Both the position numbers and the translations under genes were made by a program. A DNA stretch of 64,000 nt from Roseithermus sacchariphilus (lineage in GTDB: Bacteria > Bacteroidota > Rhodothermia > Rhodothermales > MEBIC09517), in contig CP030158.1 in the NCBI GenBank assembly GCA_003285105.1, positions 2,332,501 through 2,396,500 on the forward strand, given 5' to 3'. This document shows, piece by piece, positions 7,017 to 13,967 of this stretch; position 1 is the stretch's first letter, and each line of letters starts with the position of its first letter. A model generated the notes under the pieces. It was not told the DNA's origin. It saw only the letters and a list, made by a program, of their open reading frames with translations, and searched no databases.

Positions 7017-7481
7017 ATGGTCACCATCACGATTCAAATCCACATGGCCGCGTCACGCGGCCCTCACGGCCTCGACGGCGTCGTCGAGGTCATCCCGGCT
7101 GAGCCGGAGCCTCCCCCTCCGGCCCACACCGCCCGTGGCGACGGCGCGAGCCACACGCCCCCCGAGCCGCCTTCCGAAACCCGACCCTACCGCTACCCCG
7201 ATGGCACCAACCCGCCCCCCGCTGACGCAACGCCGAACGATCGTTCGGCCATCACCACCGGCACGCACACCCTCCGCGACCACATCGCCGTGCTGGAGGC
7301 CTGGCTGCACGCCCTCGACCCCGCGGCCCTCGCCGCCGTGCGCCAGGTCGTCACCCCGGACACCCCGGCGGATGCATGCATCGACTACGCCTTCCGCCTG
7401 GAGGCGGCGATCCGAACGCTGCGCCCGGTGCGGGGCGGTGACCCCGAGGACAACCCGCACGACGACCCGCCGGCTCGCTGA
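7017..7481 (+). CDS. hypothetical protein with helical C-terminal domain
   Basis: This 154-residue protein has a Pro/Glu-rich, poorly ordered N-terminal two-thirds containing two palindromic inserts (7046-7062 and 7232-7249, the latter read as PNDRSA). The C-terminal helical segment (about 85-140) is more protein-like (TLRDHIAVLEAWLHALDP, then DYAFRLEAAIRTL). A competing minus-strand reading frame exists but looks like a shadow. It is the last clear gene of the early operon. Confidence 0.5.
   Translation: MVTITIQIHMAASRGPHGLDGVVEVIPAEPEPPPPAHTARGDGASHTPPEPPSETRPYRYPDGTNPPPADATPNDRSAITTGTHTLRDHIAVLEAWLHALDPAALAAVRQVVTPDTPADACIDYAFRLEAAIRTLRPVRGGDPEDNPHDDPPAR
7232..7249. repeat. 18-bp perfect palindrome, copy 3
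   Basis: GCCGAACGATCGTTCGGC, read as PNDRSA in the gene at 7017-7481. This is a different reading frame from copies 1 and 2. Confidence 0.97.
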
Positions 7482-7521
7482 CCGGCCGAGCCCGATCCGG
7501 GTGAGCACGATGAGGGGCGAC

Positions 7522-7539
7522 GCCGAACGATCGTTCGGC
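7522..7539. repeat. 18-bp perfect palindrome, copy 4
   Basis: GCCGAACGATCGTTCGGC downstream of the gene ending at 7481. It would be read as AERSFG if the short plus-strand frame 7510-7704 is a gene. Confidence 0.97.
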
Positions 7540-7557
7540 GCATTGACCACCCAGCGC

Positions 7558-7758
7558 CTACTCACGACCCAGTTCCTCGTCCAGTTCTTGCGCGGTTACC
7601 TGAAAGGGCGAGACCTCAAAGCGCCCCGACGCATCGAGGAACGCCTGACGGCTCAGGCCCGCCAGCCTTCGATGGGGAGATACGGCCCGGTTCACGCCAC
7701 TTGACCACGGCTGCCAGACAAGCCCTCCCTCGTGACCTCCCTGATCAGTTCCGCCCAC
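7558..7758 (-). CDS. possible small protein or gene fragment
   Basis: A 66-codon minus-strand frame with GTG start has a protein-like C-terminal half (SRQAFLDASGRFEVSPFQVT, then an acidic end). A plus-strand frame (ATG 7510 to 7704) covers the same DNA. Neither is recognised and at most one is real. The region may be a remnant between the early operon and the WYL gene. Confidence 0.25.
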   Translation of the reverse strand: MGGTDQGGHEGGLVWQPWSSGVNRAVSPHRRLAGLSRQAFLDASGRFEVSPFQVTAQELDEELGRE

Positions 7759-7781
7759 CTTGTACAGGGGTCTGCCCTGCC

Positions 7782-8879
7782 TCAGCCTCCGGGCTCCGTG
7801 TCCTCTGCCGGCCCGTAGTGGCGGTCTACGAGGTTCATCACGGGCACGAGCACAGGCAAACCGGTCGGTAGACGAGGCGGGGCCTTCGGGTCGGGATACG
7901 CCTCGGCCGTCCGGTGCACGATGTACCCGATGGCGTCGCGCATCCAGGCCGGCTCCTCGATCATACCGTAAGGCGCCACCCCCAGGCAGACTCCGATGGC
8001 ATGAACGACCGAATTGAAGGGCAACACCAGGTAGCAGGTTTCCCCCTGCTTTTCCCGGCGCTGTCCGGGTACGAGGTTCGTCATCCGCATGGCATCGAAG
8101 AACCGCCTATCCACCCGGAAGCGCACCTCGAACGGCTCCTCTACCGTGGCCCCGTGCACCGTATCCGGCGCCAGCAGACACTCCAGATCGGAAGGATCGA
8201 TCCCGGGATCGCTAAAGCCTACGTCCAGCTCTTCCAGCGACTCGATCATAGCCAGCGGAATCGGTCGAATCGTGCCTTTATGACTCCCTTCGGCATCCCG
8301 CACAAGAAGCACCGGCACGGCCGACATCAACGCGAGCGTGATCGGCTCCACGACCTCCTCCACCGTGTTTTTCCATCCCGGAGGGCGCACCGTAACCCGG
8401 ATCCGCTTCCCGTGCAATACCGCTTTCATGACCTCGAAAAAGACGGACGGATCGAACGACGGCGCCGGCGCCTGATTGAAGAGACGCGTCTCCAGCTCCG
8501 GATTGTCCTTCAGCCAGTAGACGAGTTCGGGATTCATCGTCTCACGTACCCGACGAATCAGCTCGACGAGTTGCTTGTAGAGCGACGTGTCCTTCAGGCT
8601 GTGCATCGTCATGTAGAGCGACAGCAACAGGAGCAGTACCTGCTGCTCCGACAGGTCGATGGAGGAAATGGCCTTTTCGACCTCTGGAATACCCTGTAGC
8701 TCATACCGGGTCTGCGGGCCCCTTTCAATCCGCCGGATGGGATGACCTTCTTCCTGGAGTTGTTCGATGAGACGGCGCACTTGCCTGGACGAGCAACCGA
8801 CCTGTTCAGCCAGTTCGCCGGCCGACAAAGGCCCCGTGGCCCGCTTGAGCTCCTCTAGCAAGCGTTCTTTTTTACGCAT
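7782..8879 (-). CDS. HTH-WYL domain transcriptional regulator
   Basis: This 365-residue regulator has an N-terminal winged helix (about 1-60: LSAGELAEQVGCSSRQVRRL) and a central/C-terminal WYL-type region (about 150-330, with HGKRIRVTVRPPG and RPIPLAMIESLEEL). WYL proteins often sense nucleic acid or ligand and control DNA-damage and defence genes; this is family knowledge. Its ATG (8877-8879) overlaps the end of the sigma factor gene by 8 nt, so the two are one operon. With the sigma factor it probably controls the divergent genes from 9737. Confidence 0.87.
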   Translation of the reverse strand: MRKKERLLEELKRATGPLSAGELAEQVGCSSRQVRRLIEQLQEEGHPIRRIERGPQTRYELQGIPEVEKAISSIDLSEQQVLLLLLSLYMTMHSLKDTSLYKQLVELIRRVRETMNPELVYWLKDNPELETRLFNQAPAPSFDPSVFFEVMKAVLHGKRIRVTVRPPGWKNTVEEVVEPITLALMSAVPVLLVRDAEGSHKGTIRPIPLAMIESLEELDVGFSDPGIDPSDLECLLAPDTVHGATVEEPFEVRFRVDRRFFDAMRMTNLVPGQRREKQGETCYLVLPFNSVVHAIGVCLGVAPYGMIEEPAWMRDAIGYIVHRTAEAYPDPKAPPRLPTGLPVLVPVMNLVDRHYGPAEDTEPGG

Positions 8880-9428
8880 TGCTTTTACCTGTTCTTTGGT
8901 TGTGCAGGGTGATCCCTATCCATGTGTCGGCGGATTGCTTCAGGCTGCGCACCTCGCCCAGATGCACCTGAAGCAACGAGGCAATGTCTTCCAACCCCAT
9001 GTGGTCGTAGTAATGCATCCAGGCTATGAGCCCCAGGCGGGGGGCATCTTCGCTATGACCTCTTGAATCAACAGGTGGCTTTCCTGCCGGGCCCATTGCG
9101 CATCCGGATCGCCTTCTCCGGCCATCTCCTCGACCGGTTCCGAATCCCCCTCTTTTTTCTTCCTCAGATAATCTTTGCAGGCATTTCCGGCCACGGTTTT
9201 CAGCCACGCGGCAAACTCACCCTGTTCGGGGTCGTACTGGTCGATGTTTTCCAGCACCTTGATCCAGATCTCCTGGGCCACGTCTTCGGCCTCATCGCTT
9301 TGCTGGAAATAGCGCCGGCAAAGGCCCAGCACCGTTCCCGCATGCCGGCTTACGAGTTCGCCATAAGCACGGTTGGCTTGCTCCCGCCCCTGTCGTATCT
9401 GCTCGATCAACTCCCTGTCCGTTTTCAT
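8872..9428 (-). CDS. ECF-type RNA polymerase sigma factor (frameshifted in this sequence)
   Basis: This sigma-70 family factor is about 185 residues once corrected. Region 2 is visible (YGELVSRHAGTVLGLCRRYF, then DEAEDVAQEIWIKVLENI) and region 4.2 follows the break (GLEDIASLLQVHLGEVRSLK). The reading frame breaks at the GGGGGG run 9039-9044 (CCCCCC on the coding strand); one extra C restores KMPPRLGLIAW. I start at the ATG at 9428, which has GGAGGGGG a few bases upstream. No anti-sigma gene is visible. It overlaps the WYL regulator gene and diverges from 9737. Confidence 0.85.
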
Positions 9429-9491
9429 GATGCCCCCTCCATGGTGCATTGAGCGAACCGTACGCCTGTAGAACGAAAACCCGGCAGAGAC

Positions 9492-9511
9492 CCGGACATT
9501 TCCAGGTCCGG
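9492..9511. promoter_or_regulatory. operator candidate CCGGAC-N8-GTCCGG, site 1
   Basis: Perfect 6-bp inverted arms with an 8-nt spacer, proximal to the sigma factor gene. The same arms and spacer length recur at 9651-9670. Confidence 0.6.
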
Positions 9512-9650
9512 TTAAAAAAATCTTTTCTGTCGCCCGCGTTATCTGTTCAACTGCATGCTCGGGGATGCCCGGGTTCGGGGATGCCCGCGTCTGGGGTTCC
9601 CGTTCCGTATCGACCCCTGTCCCACTCTATAAAGACAGACTGGGCCTTAT

Positions 9651-9670
9651 CCGGACACGAAAAGGTCCGG
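9651..9670. promoter_or_regulatory. operator candidate CCGGAC-N8-GTCCGG, site 2
   Basis: Same arms and spacing as 9492-9511 but a different spacer sequence, 67 bp upstream of the ATG at 9737. Conserved arms with a variable spacer suggest a protein-binding dyad. Confidence 0.6.
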
Positions 9671-9736
9671 CTGCCGACCGGCCACTCGTTATGGGGGTGT
9701 ACGCACGATTCATTCACTCAAACCGTGAGGTGCACC

Positions 9737-10783
9737 ATGACCACACAACACCCCATCCCCACCCGCGAACTGTTCTCGTACCTGTCCTGGATCGGGAGCA
9801 AAATCAAAGAACCGGAAGGCCGCCTCCGGTTGTTCTTCGACGACGAGCCCGTGAACTGGGCAGATACCCCGGATCAGGAGGAGGTATCCTCCGATCTCAA
9901 GAAGCGGGACGCCGATACGTGGCGTCATATCCCGGCCGAAGAGCGGATGGAGTCGCTGGGGCTCTCCACGCTGGAGCGGCGTGTCGTCCGCGTGCTCCTG
10001 CTGCAGGCGGTCCTCCATTGTGCGCCGAAGAAGCCCTTCTGTGGCCGGCTCTCCCAGCTGCTGCCGCTCGTCGTGGACGCGGACAACCTCATGCACTCGT
10101 TGCAGGTCATGGAGTCGCTCACGCCCGAGGGACGCCTTCTGCAGAGCGGGCTGGTGCAGGTCAAAGGCGGCTTCGTCCTCAGCGACCCCAAAGTGCTGCT
10201 GACCGAGGACGGCATCGTGGAGCTGCTCGGCCCCGGGATCTTCCCGCTGCTGGGCCTGAAGCCCTTCGAGACCGCCGGCGATCCCTACGCGCTGCCGAAG
10301 CGGCTGGCGGACCAGTTGCCGGAAAACTTCCGGATCGACTGCTCCCCCGACCGGGCTACGGTGCTGGCCGGCTCCCTGGCGGCCTCCCGTGGCGGATCGC
10401 CCTGGCTGGCCCCCTCACGTCGGTTCGACCACGAGATCGTCGTGAAGGCGCTGAAGCGGTATGGGGGGCTGCTCGTGTTCGAGGAGGAGAACCTCTTCAC
10501 GTCCAGCCGTGTCCGCGAGATCAACAAGGAGGTTCCGGTGCTGGTCATCCACCGGGAGTGGGACATCCCGAAGGTGGTCATCCGCGAGCGGAGCGTCCGC
10601 CTCTCGCAGTACCTGGACCGCCGGCTGCAGAAACATCTGGATCGGCAGAAGGCCCGCGTCAGCGGCGACGGCCAGGCCACGGACGTGCCCGAACTGAAGC
10701 AGCCGGATGATGAGGTCGATCGGCTCACGAAGGAGATCGACCAGATGCTCACACGGGTGTTGAGCGAGAACGCCGAGGCCTGA
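9737..10783 (+). CDS. pseudo-AAA+ / winged-helix protein A
   Basis: This 348-residue protein is related to the product of 11597-12610. Shared landmarks are LERRVVRVLLLQAV (about 80-93), KKPF, then RLSQLLPL (about 100-112), GRLLQSGLVQVKGG (about 130-145) and LGPGIFPLLGLKPF (about 170-183). The layout resembles the N-terminal winged-helix region and first AAA module of double-AAA ATPases. Where Walker A is expected there is RATVLAGSLAAS with no GKT; where Walker B is expected there is GGLLVFEEENLF. ATP hydrolysis is therefore unlikely. The ATG at 9737 follows GAGGTG. An acidic helical tail ends the protein. The AAA relation is inferred from pattern. Confidence 0.7.
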   Translation: MTTQHPIPTRELFSYLSWIGSKIKEPEGRLRLFFDDEPVNWADTPDQEEVSSDLKKRDADTWRHIPAEERMESLGLSTLERRVVRVLLLQAVLHCAPKKPFCGRLSQLLPLVVDADNLMHSLQVMESLTPEGRLLQSGLVQVKGGFVLSDPKVLLTEDGIVELLGPGIFPLLGLKPFETAGDPYALPKRLADQLPENFRIDCSPDRATVLAGSLAASRGGSPWLAPSRRFDHEIVVKALKRYGGLLVFEEENLFTSSRVREINKEVPVLVIHREWDIPKVVIRERSVRLSQYLDRRLQKHLDRQKARVSGDGQATDVPELKQPDDEVDRLTKEIDQMLTRVLSENAEA

Positions 10784-10851
10784 CCGCAGACGCGGCTACG
10801 CCTACACCCTGGAACCGTAACGCTACAACCCTAACCCGTAGAGGTGAAGCC

Positions 10852-11049
10852 ATGTACAGTGCCAAAATCGAACTCAACCGCCGTGTGGTGAAGGTGTACG
10901 ACCATCAAGGTAAAAACATCCTGTCGCGTCCCTTCTCCCACCCCGTTGCCAGCGCCTACGTCAGCGGTAACCAACTGACGGTGCAGGACGAGACCGGACG
11001 GCTCTACGTCTACAACCTCCCCAGTGGGTCGATGGCCTACTCGCGGTAG
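10852..11049 (+). CDS. small beta-rich protein
   Basis: This 65-residue protein has alternating hydrophobic strands and turns (RRVVKVYDHQGKNI, then GNQLTVQDETGRLYVYNLPS) that read like one blade of a WD- or PQQ-like repeat. No known family is recognised. It has a good upstream GAGGTGAAG spacing, and the gene follows pseudo-AAA gene A by 68 nt. A strong hairpin (11063-11093) follows it. It is probably co-transcribed with 9737-10783. Confidence 0.65.
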   Translation: MYSAKIELNRRVVKVYDHQGKNILSRPFSHPVASAYVSGNQLTVQDETGRLYVYNLPSGSMAYSR

Positions 11050-11062
11050 GAAGCCGGGGGTG

Positions 11063-11093
11063 CCGGGGCGGGAACGTGGTGTTCCCGCCCCGG
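11063..11093. terminator. hairpin between convergent genes
   Basis: Perfect 13-bp arms CCGGGGCGGGAAC / GTTCCCGCCCCGG with a 5-nt loop lie between the stop at 11049 (plus) and the stop at 11103 (minus). No strong T-run is present on either side, so termination is inferred from stem strength and position. Confidence 0.7.
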
Positions 11094-11102
11094 GCGCCTT
11101 CC

Positions 11103-11522
11103 TCACCCGGCCGTGCGGGCGCACACGCGCTCCCGGAACGACCCGAGCGCGTATCGCTTCGTCCCCTGCCCGCATCGGCTGACGAGCAGGCGATCCCCTT
11201 CGACATAGTAGATGGCATCCTGCCGGAACCCACGTCCCAGCTCACACGCCGCGTCGTGATCGAGCGCCACGCCCCAGCCAGGCTCGGCGTGTCCCGTATC
11301 GGGATCGTAGCCGGTAACACGGAACGGTCGCAGCCCGCGCGTGCGCAGTTCGGCCTCCAGGCGGCAGTCGGCCTCCTCGTTCTCCTCCGGGGTCCATGTC
11401 TGCCCCGTCGTGGCGTAGGCGGTGATGATGGCAAACCGTTCGGGCCACCGCTCCGGTGCGCCTTCAACCTCGAAATGCGTGCGCGCATAGGCAGGATGCA
11501 CGTCGTCCGGAAAACCGCTCAC
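11103..11522 (-). CDS. DUF3293 family protein
   Basis: The product is about 139 residues. It contains the DUF3293 hallmarks FAIITAYATTGQTW, then EENEEADCRLEAELRTRGL, FRVTGYDPDTGHAEPGW and a C-terminal IYYVEGDRLLVSRCG. The function of DUF3293 is unknown. The frame extends to a TTG at 11582, but I prefer the GTG at 11522, which leaves a divergent promoter spacer for the gene at 11597. It sits between the two pseudo-AAA genes on the opposite strand. Confidence 0.75.
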   Translation of the reverse strand: MSGFPDDVHPAYARTHFEVEGAPERWPERFAIITAYATTGQTWTPEENEEADCRLEAELRTRGLRPFRVTGYDPDTGHAEPGWGVALDHDAACELGRGFRQDAIYYVEGDRLLVSRCGQGTKRYALGSFRERVCARTAG

Positions 11523-11596
11523 GGGTGGATGCCTCGTCTGAAAAGCTCTGTTGAGAACACCGGAAATATACCATAACCCCAACCCTGTCGGGCCTT

Positions 11597-12610
11597 ATGG
11601 AGAGAGATCATTACGAGCAGCTGCGCACGATTATGGCGTACCTGAAGGACATCCTGCAGCGATACCTGCCTTCGGAACGAGCCATCACGGCCACCCAGAA
11701 GATCGTCGCGAAGTTTAACAAGGAGCACGCCGAATCGGAGCGTACCCGCGAAGGGTATGACGTCTCGGAGCTGTCCTTCGAAGCGTCAAACGTCCGGGCG
11801 CATCGCACGCTGGGACTGTACCGCCGTGCGAGTGAAAAGCTCGATATGAATCGGGATACACTGGCCCGGGACTGGGCAACGGTGCCGGCCGAAGACTACA
11901 TGGAGCAGCAGAACTACACGCCGCTGGAGCGTCGGATCCTCCGCGTGTTGCTCGTGCAGGAAGTTATGCGCGAACTCCGTAAAAAGCCGTTCGACGATCG
12001 CCTCTCGGGCCTGCTCTCCCTGATCTCGAATGACTCGTCGACCGCCATGCACCTCGCCGTCGTTGACCTGCTGATGCCCTATGGTCGGTTGCGGCAGGAA
12101 GGGTTGGTCTGCGTGAAGGGTGCGCTGCTGTGCGGCGACCCGGTGGTGAAACTCCGACGCGAGATGCTCGTGCCGCTGCTCGGGGAGAATCTGTTCCTGC
12201 TGATGGGTCTGGAGCCGCTCACCCCGGCTCCGCTCGCGCCCGCCTCCTTCGAGCGCCATGACCTGAAGCACGTCCTCATCGAGGGGCCACGCCAGGAAGC
12301 GGCGCGCCTGGCTGCCCTCCTGTGCTCATGCACCGGGGGCACCGCCTGGGCAGTGCCCCCCGGGCTGGACGTCGCCGACCTGCCAGCGAAGCTGCTCAGC
12401 GCGGCGCTCCAACAGCACGGCGGCTTGCTCGTCCTCGATACCGCGCGCGCATATACGAGCGGCGCGCTCGTGAAACTGCTTCGCCACATGCCCGTGCTGC
12501 AACTCTCGGAGACGAGAGAGGACATCCGCGTCCAGGCCCCACAGGATCCGAGTTTCGGTGAGGTGCTCCACGAGTGGCTCTCGTCCCAACTGGCCGGTGA
12601 CGATGCGTGA
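11597..12610 (+). CDS. pseudo-AAA+ / winged-helix protein B
   Basis: This 337-residue protein is a relative of 9737-10783, with a different N-terminal helical domain (about 1-95). Shared core landmarks are LERRILRVLLVQEV, KKPFDDRLSGLLSLI, GRLRQEGLVCVKGALLCGDP and LGENLFLLMGLEPL (about 115-210). The AAA-like part begins at HVLIEGPRQEAARLAALL, where a P-loop (GPPGxGKx) would be expected, but the Gly-Lys-Thr is missing. GGLLVLDTARAY stands where Walker B would be, with a single Asp. It is probably a non-hydrolysing structural or regulatory paralogue. Two related pseudo-enzymes within 3 kb suggest a heteromeric assembly. Confidence 0.7.
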   Translation: MERDHYEQLRTIMAYLKDILQRYLPSERAITATQKIVAKFNKEHAESERTREGYDVSELSFEASNVRAHRTLGLYRRASEKLDMNRDTLARDWATVPAEDYMEQQNYTPLERRILRVLLVQEVMRELRKKPFDDRLSGLLSLISNDSSTAMHLAVVDLLMPYGRLRQEGLVCVKGALLCGDPVVKLRREMLVPLLGENLFLLMGLEPLTPAPLAPASFERHDLKHVLIEGPRQEAARLAALLCSCTGGTAWAVPPGLDVADLPAKLLSAALQQHGGLLVLDTARAYTSGALVKLLRHMPVLQLSETREDIRVQAPQDPSFGEVLHEWLSSQLAGDDA

Positions 12611-12816
12611 TTGAGCACACGCTCACCCCCCTCTGAAATGACCGGCCGAGCTTCAAGGGCGGCAGGGGCCAGCGCGGGCGACAGCCCGGCGCGCCGCGCC
12701 GCCCACGGCGATACGCATCGGCCCGGCACCCGCGCCGCAGGCGCCGGCGGCCCCCGGAGAGCCGTCAGGCGTGGGGCCAGGCCAAACAGCCGAACGATCG
12801 TTCGGCGCCGTGTCCA
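12611..12816. other. non-coding spacer
   Basis: About 200 bp of very GC-rich sequence with no convincing frame. It contains an 18-bp palindrome copy (12789-12806) and a short TGAGC-ACAC-GCTCA hairpin just after the stop of pseudo-AAA gene B. Confidence 0.5.
12789..12806. repeat. 18-bp perfect palindrome, copy 5
   Basis: GCCGAACGATCGTTCGGC just downstream of the small coiled-coil gene (12817-13041). It appears to be intergenic, unlike copies 1-3. Confidence 0.97.
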
Positions 12817-13041
12817 TCACCAGCCGCGTGCCCGGTGGGCCACGTCCGACCGGACGCGGTAGAGGTCGTCCTGCAGATGGCGCACCTCGCCTTCCAGACG
12901 ATCCACGCGCCGGTGCAGCCGCTCGGCCGCCTCATCGCGGCGCGAGAAACGCACCTCGCTCGTCTCCCGCATCGCCTCGACCAGCCCGCACAGGCGGTCG
13001 AGTTGCTCCTTCAGCGCCTCCAGGGTCAGGGTGTCGCTCAT
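12817..13041 (-). CDS. small coiled-coil protein
   Basis: The 74-residue protein is almost entirely heptad-patterned (LEALKEQLDRLCGLVEAM, then RVDRLEGEVRHLQDDLYRV). It is charged and lacks a membrane segment. The ATG at 13039-13041 begins MSDTLTLEAL. It is the last of three small minus-strand genes (13835 to 12817) that share an AT-rich upstream region. Function is unknown; it may be an oligomerising accessory protein. Confidence 0.6.
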   Translation of the reverse strand: MSDTLTLEALKEQLDRLCGLVEAMRETSEVRFSRRDEAAERLHRRVDRLEGEVRHLQDDLYRVRSDVAHRARGW

Positions 13042-13115
13042 GGTTTCCGAAGTGGTTGTGGCGGCCCCCGGCAGGCGCGCGGCTGTGTTGCACGGCCAGA
13101 GCGGCACAGGGGGCC

Positions 13116-13139
13116 GGCCGGGCCGGTGAGGATTCAGGC
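13116..13139. repeat. 24-bp direct repeat, copy 1
   Basis: Identical to 13653-13676. The core reads GGCCGGTGAGGATTCAGGC on the plus strand. It includes the stop codon of the gene at 13134-13613 on the minus strand. Confidence 0.9.
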
Positions 13140-13613
13140 AACGGCATGGTAGGCAAACACCGGCTCCTGCACGACGGGCTGCGGCAGCGCCTCCAGGGCT
13201 TCCAGCGCCCGGCCGATGCCGGTCAGCACGACGTTGCACCCCTTGAAGCGGTGGCCGCTGTCGGTCACCTGCAGCACGAAGCAGCGGACGTGCCCCGTCT
13301 CCAGCAGCGGGCGCAGCCAGCGGACGTGCTTCGGGCGGATGAAGCCCACCGGCACGCCGTGCCAGAGGGCCGCGATCCGATGACCTTCGCAGTGCAGGTC
13401 GAGAGGCTGGAAGGGCGTGCCGGCCTGGCGGATGGCGTCGAGCACGTCCTGATGGCGGCTCACGCCGTCGAGCTTCGAGGGCAGGGCGAAGGTGTGTCCG
13501 CCGCGGTCGAGGACGAAGGCGACGGCCTGAGCGGCCTTCGTTTCGGCGTCGAAGCGGCATCCGGTGGCGCGGGTGTGGCGGATCCAGCGGTAGGCGGTTT
13601 CGATGAGATGCAT
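13134..13613 (-). CDS. hypothetical protein
   Basis: This 159-residue protein is chosen from the ATG at 13611-13613 (MHLIETAYRWI). It has mixed alpha/beta character, several His/Cys residues and conserved-looking segments such as WHGVPVGFIRPKHVRWLRPL and FKGCNVVLTGIGRALEALE. No catalytic motif or membrane segment is visible, and I do not recognise the family. Its stop lies inside a 24-bp repeat that also ends the upstream small gene. Confidence 0.6.
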   Translation of the reverse strand: MHLIETAYRWIRHTRATGCRFDAETKAAQAVAFVLDRGGHTFALPSKLDGVSRHQDVLDAIRQAGTPFQPLDLHCEGHRIAALWHGVPVGFIRPKHVRWLRPLLETGHVRCFVLQVTDSGHRFKGCNVVLTGIGRALEALEALPQPVVQEPVFAYHAVA

Positions 13614-13652
13614 GGGTCTGGCGGGATGCGCCCGGCCCACCGACAGGCAGCG

Positions 13653-13676
13653 GGCCGGGCCGGTGAGGATTCAGGC
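13653..13676. repeat. 24-bp direct repeat, copy 2
   Basis: Exact copy of 13116-13139. It again covers the stop codon of a minus-strand gene (13671-13835). Confidence 0.9.
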
Positions 13677-13835
13677 GGCGAGGGTGGTGACCAGGCGCTC
13701 GGCGTGGGCGATGGCCGCACGGCGGGCACCGAAGAACCAGTGCCGACGCCGGCCTTCGGGGGCGCGAAAGATGCGGATTTCATAGACGCCGCGGCGGAGG
13801 CGGTAGAGCGAGAAGGTGCGGGTGTGGAGGTACAT
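13671..13835 (-). CDS. short hypothetical protein
   Basis: A 54-codon frame from ATG 13833-13835 to TGA 13671-13673. The product is basic and aromatic (MYLHTRTFSLYRLRRGVYEI, then RRHWFFGARRAAIAHAERLV). It is the first gene downstream of the AT-rich control region 13836-13967 and is followed by two more minus-strand small genes. Real-gene status rests on position, strand agreement and the shared repeat at its stop. Confidence 0.5.
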   Translation of the reverse strand: MYLHTRTFSLYRLRRGVYEIRIFRAPEGRRRHWFFGARRAAIAHAERLVTTLAA

Positions 13836-13967
13836 GGCTGCAAGGGTTTGGATGGATGAAAACGGGAAGGGGAACGGTGCTTACTGCTGATACTAATGTA
13901 AGATAAATAGTGATAAATAGCAAGTTTTAAAGAAAATAAAAGTGATAAAAATGGTGATAACCACGCC
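13836..13967. promoter_or_regulatory. AT-rich control region with repeated GTGATAA motif
   Basis: A sharply AT-rich stretch within very GC-rich flanks, directly upstream of the minus-strand genes starting at 13835. It has RGTGATAA at 13909-13916, 13941-13948 and 13953-13960 and an inverted repeat CTTAC-N13-GTAAG at 13880-13902. The same RGTGATAA occurs twice in the switch region 3536-3648, which suggests a common element-encoded regulator. Confidence 0.6.

Larger units (their letters stand above)
9429..9736. promoter_or_regulatory. divergent regulatory region between sigma factor and pseudo-AAA gene
   Basis: About 300 bp with no gene. It contains two copies of CCGGAC-N8-GTCCGG (9492-9511 and 9651-9670), a direct repeat TCGGGGATGCCCG (9559-9571 and 9575-9587) and an A-rich tract GTTAAAAAAATC just after the first palindrome. 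These are candidate binding sites for the sigma factor and/or WYL regulator. No promoter is assigned. Confidence 0.6.

Noticed and set aside
7053-7565. 170-codon minus-strand frame
   Set aside because: It lies opposite a more protein-like plus-strand gene (7017-7481) and is rich in Gly, Val and Arg as expected of a shadow frame.
12611-12862. 83-codon plus-strand frame after pseudo-AAA gene B
   Set aside because: It is Arg/Ala/Gly-rich with no start signal and covers the 18-bp palindrome and the end of an opposite-strand gene.
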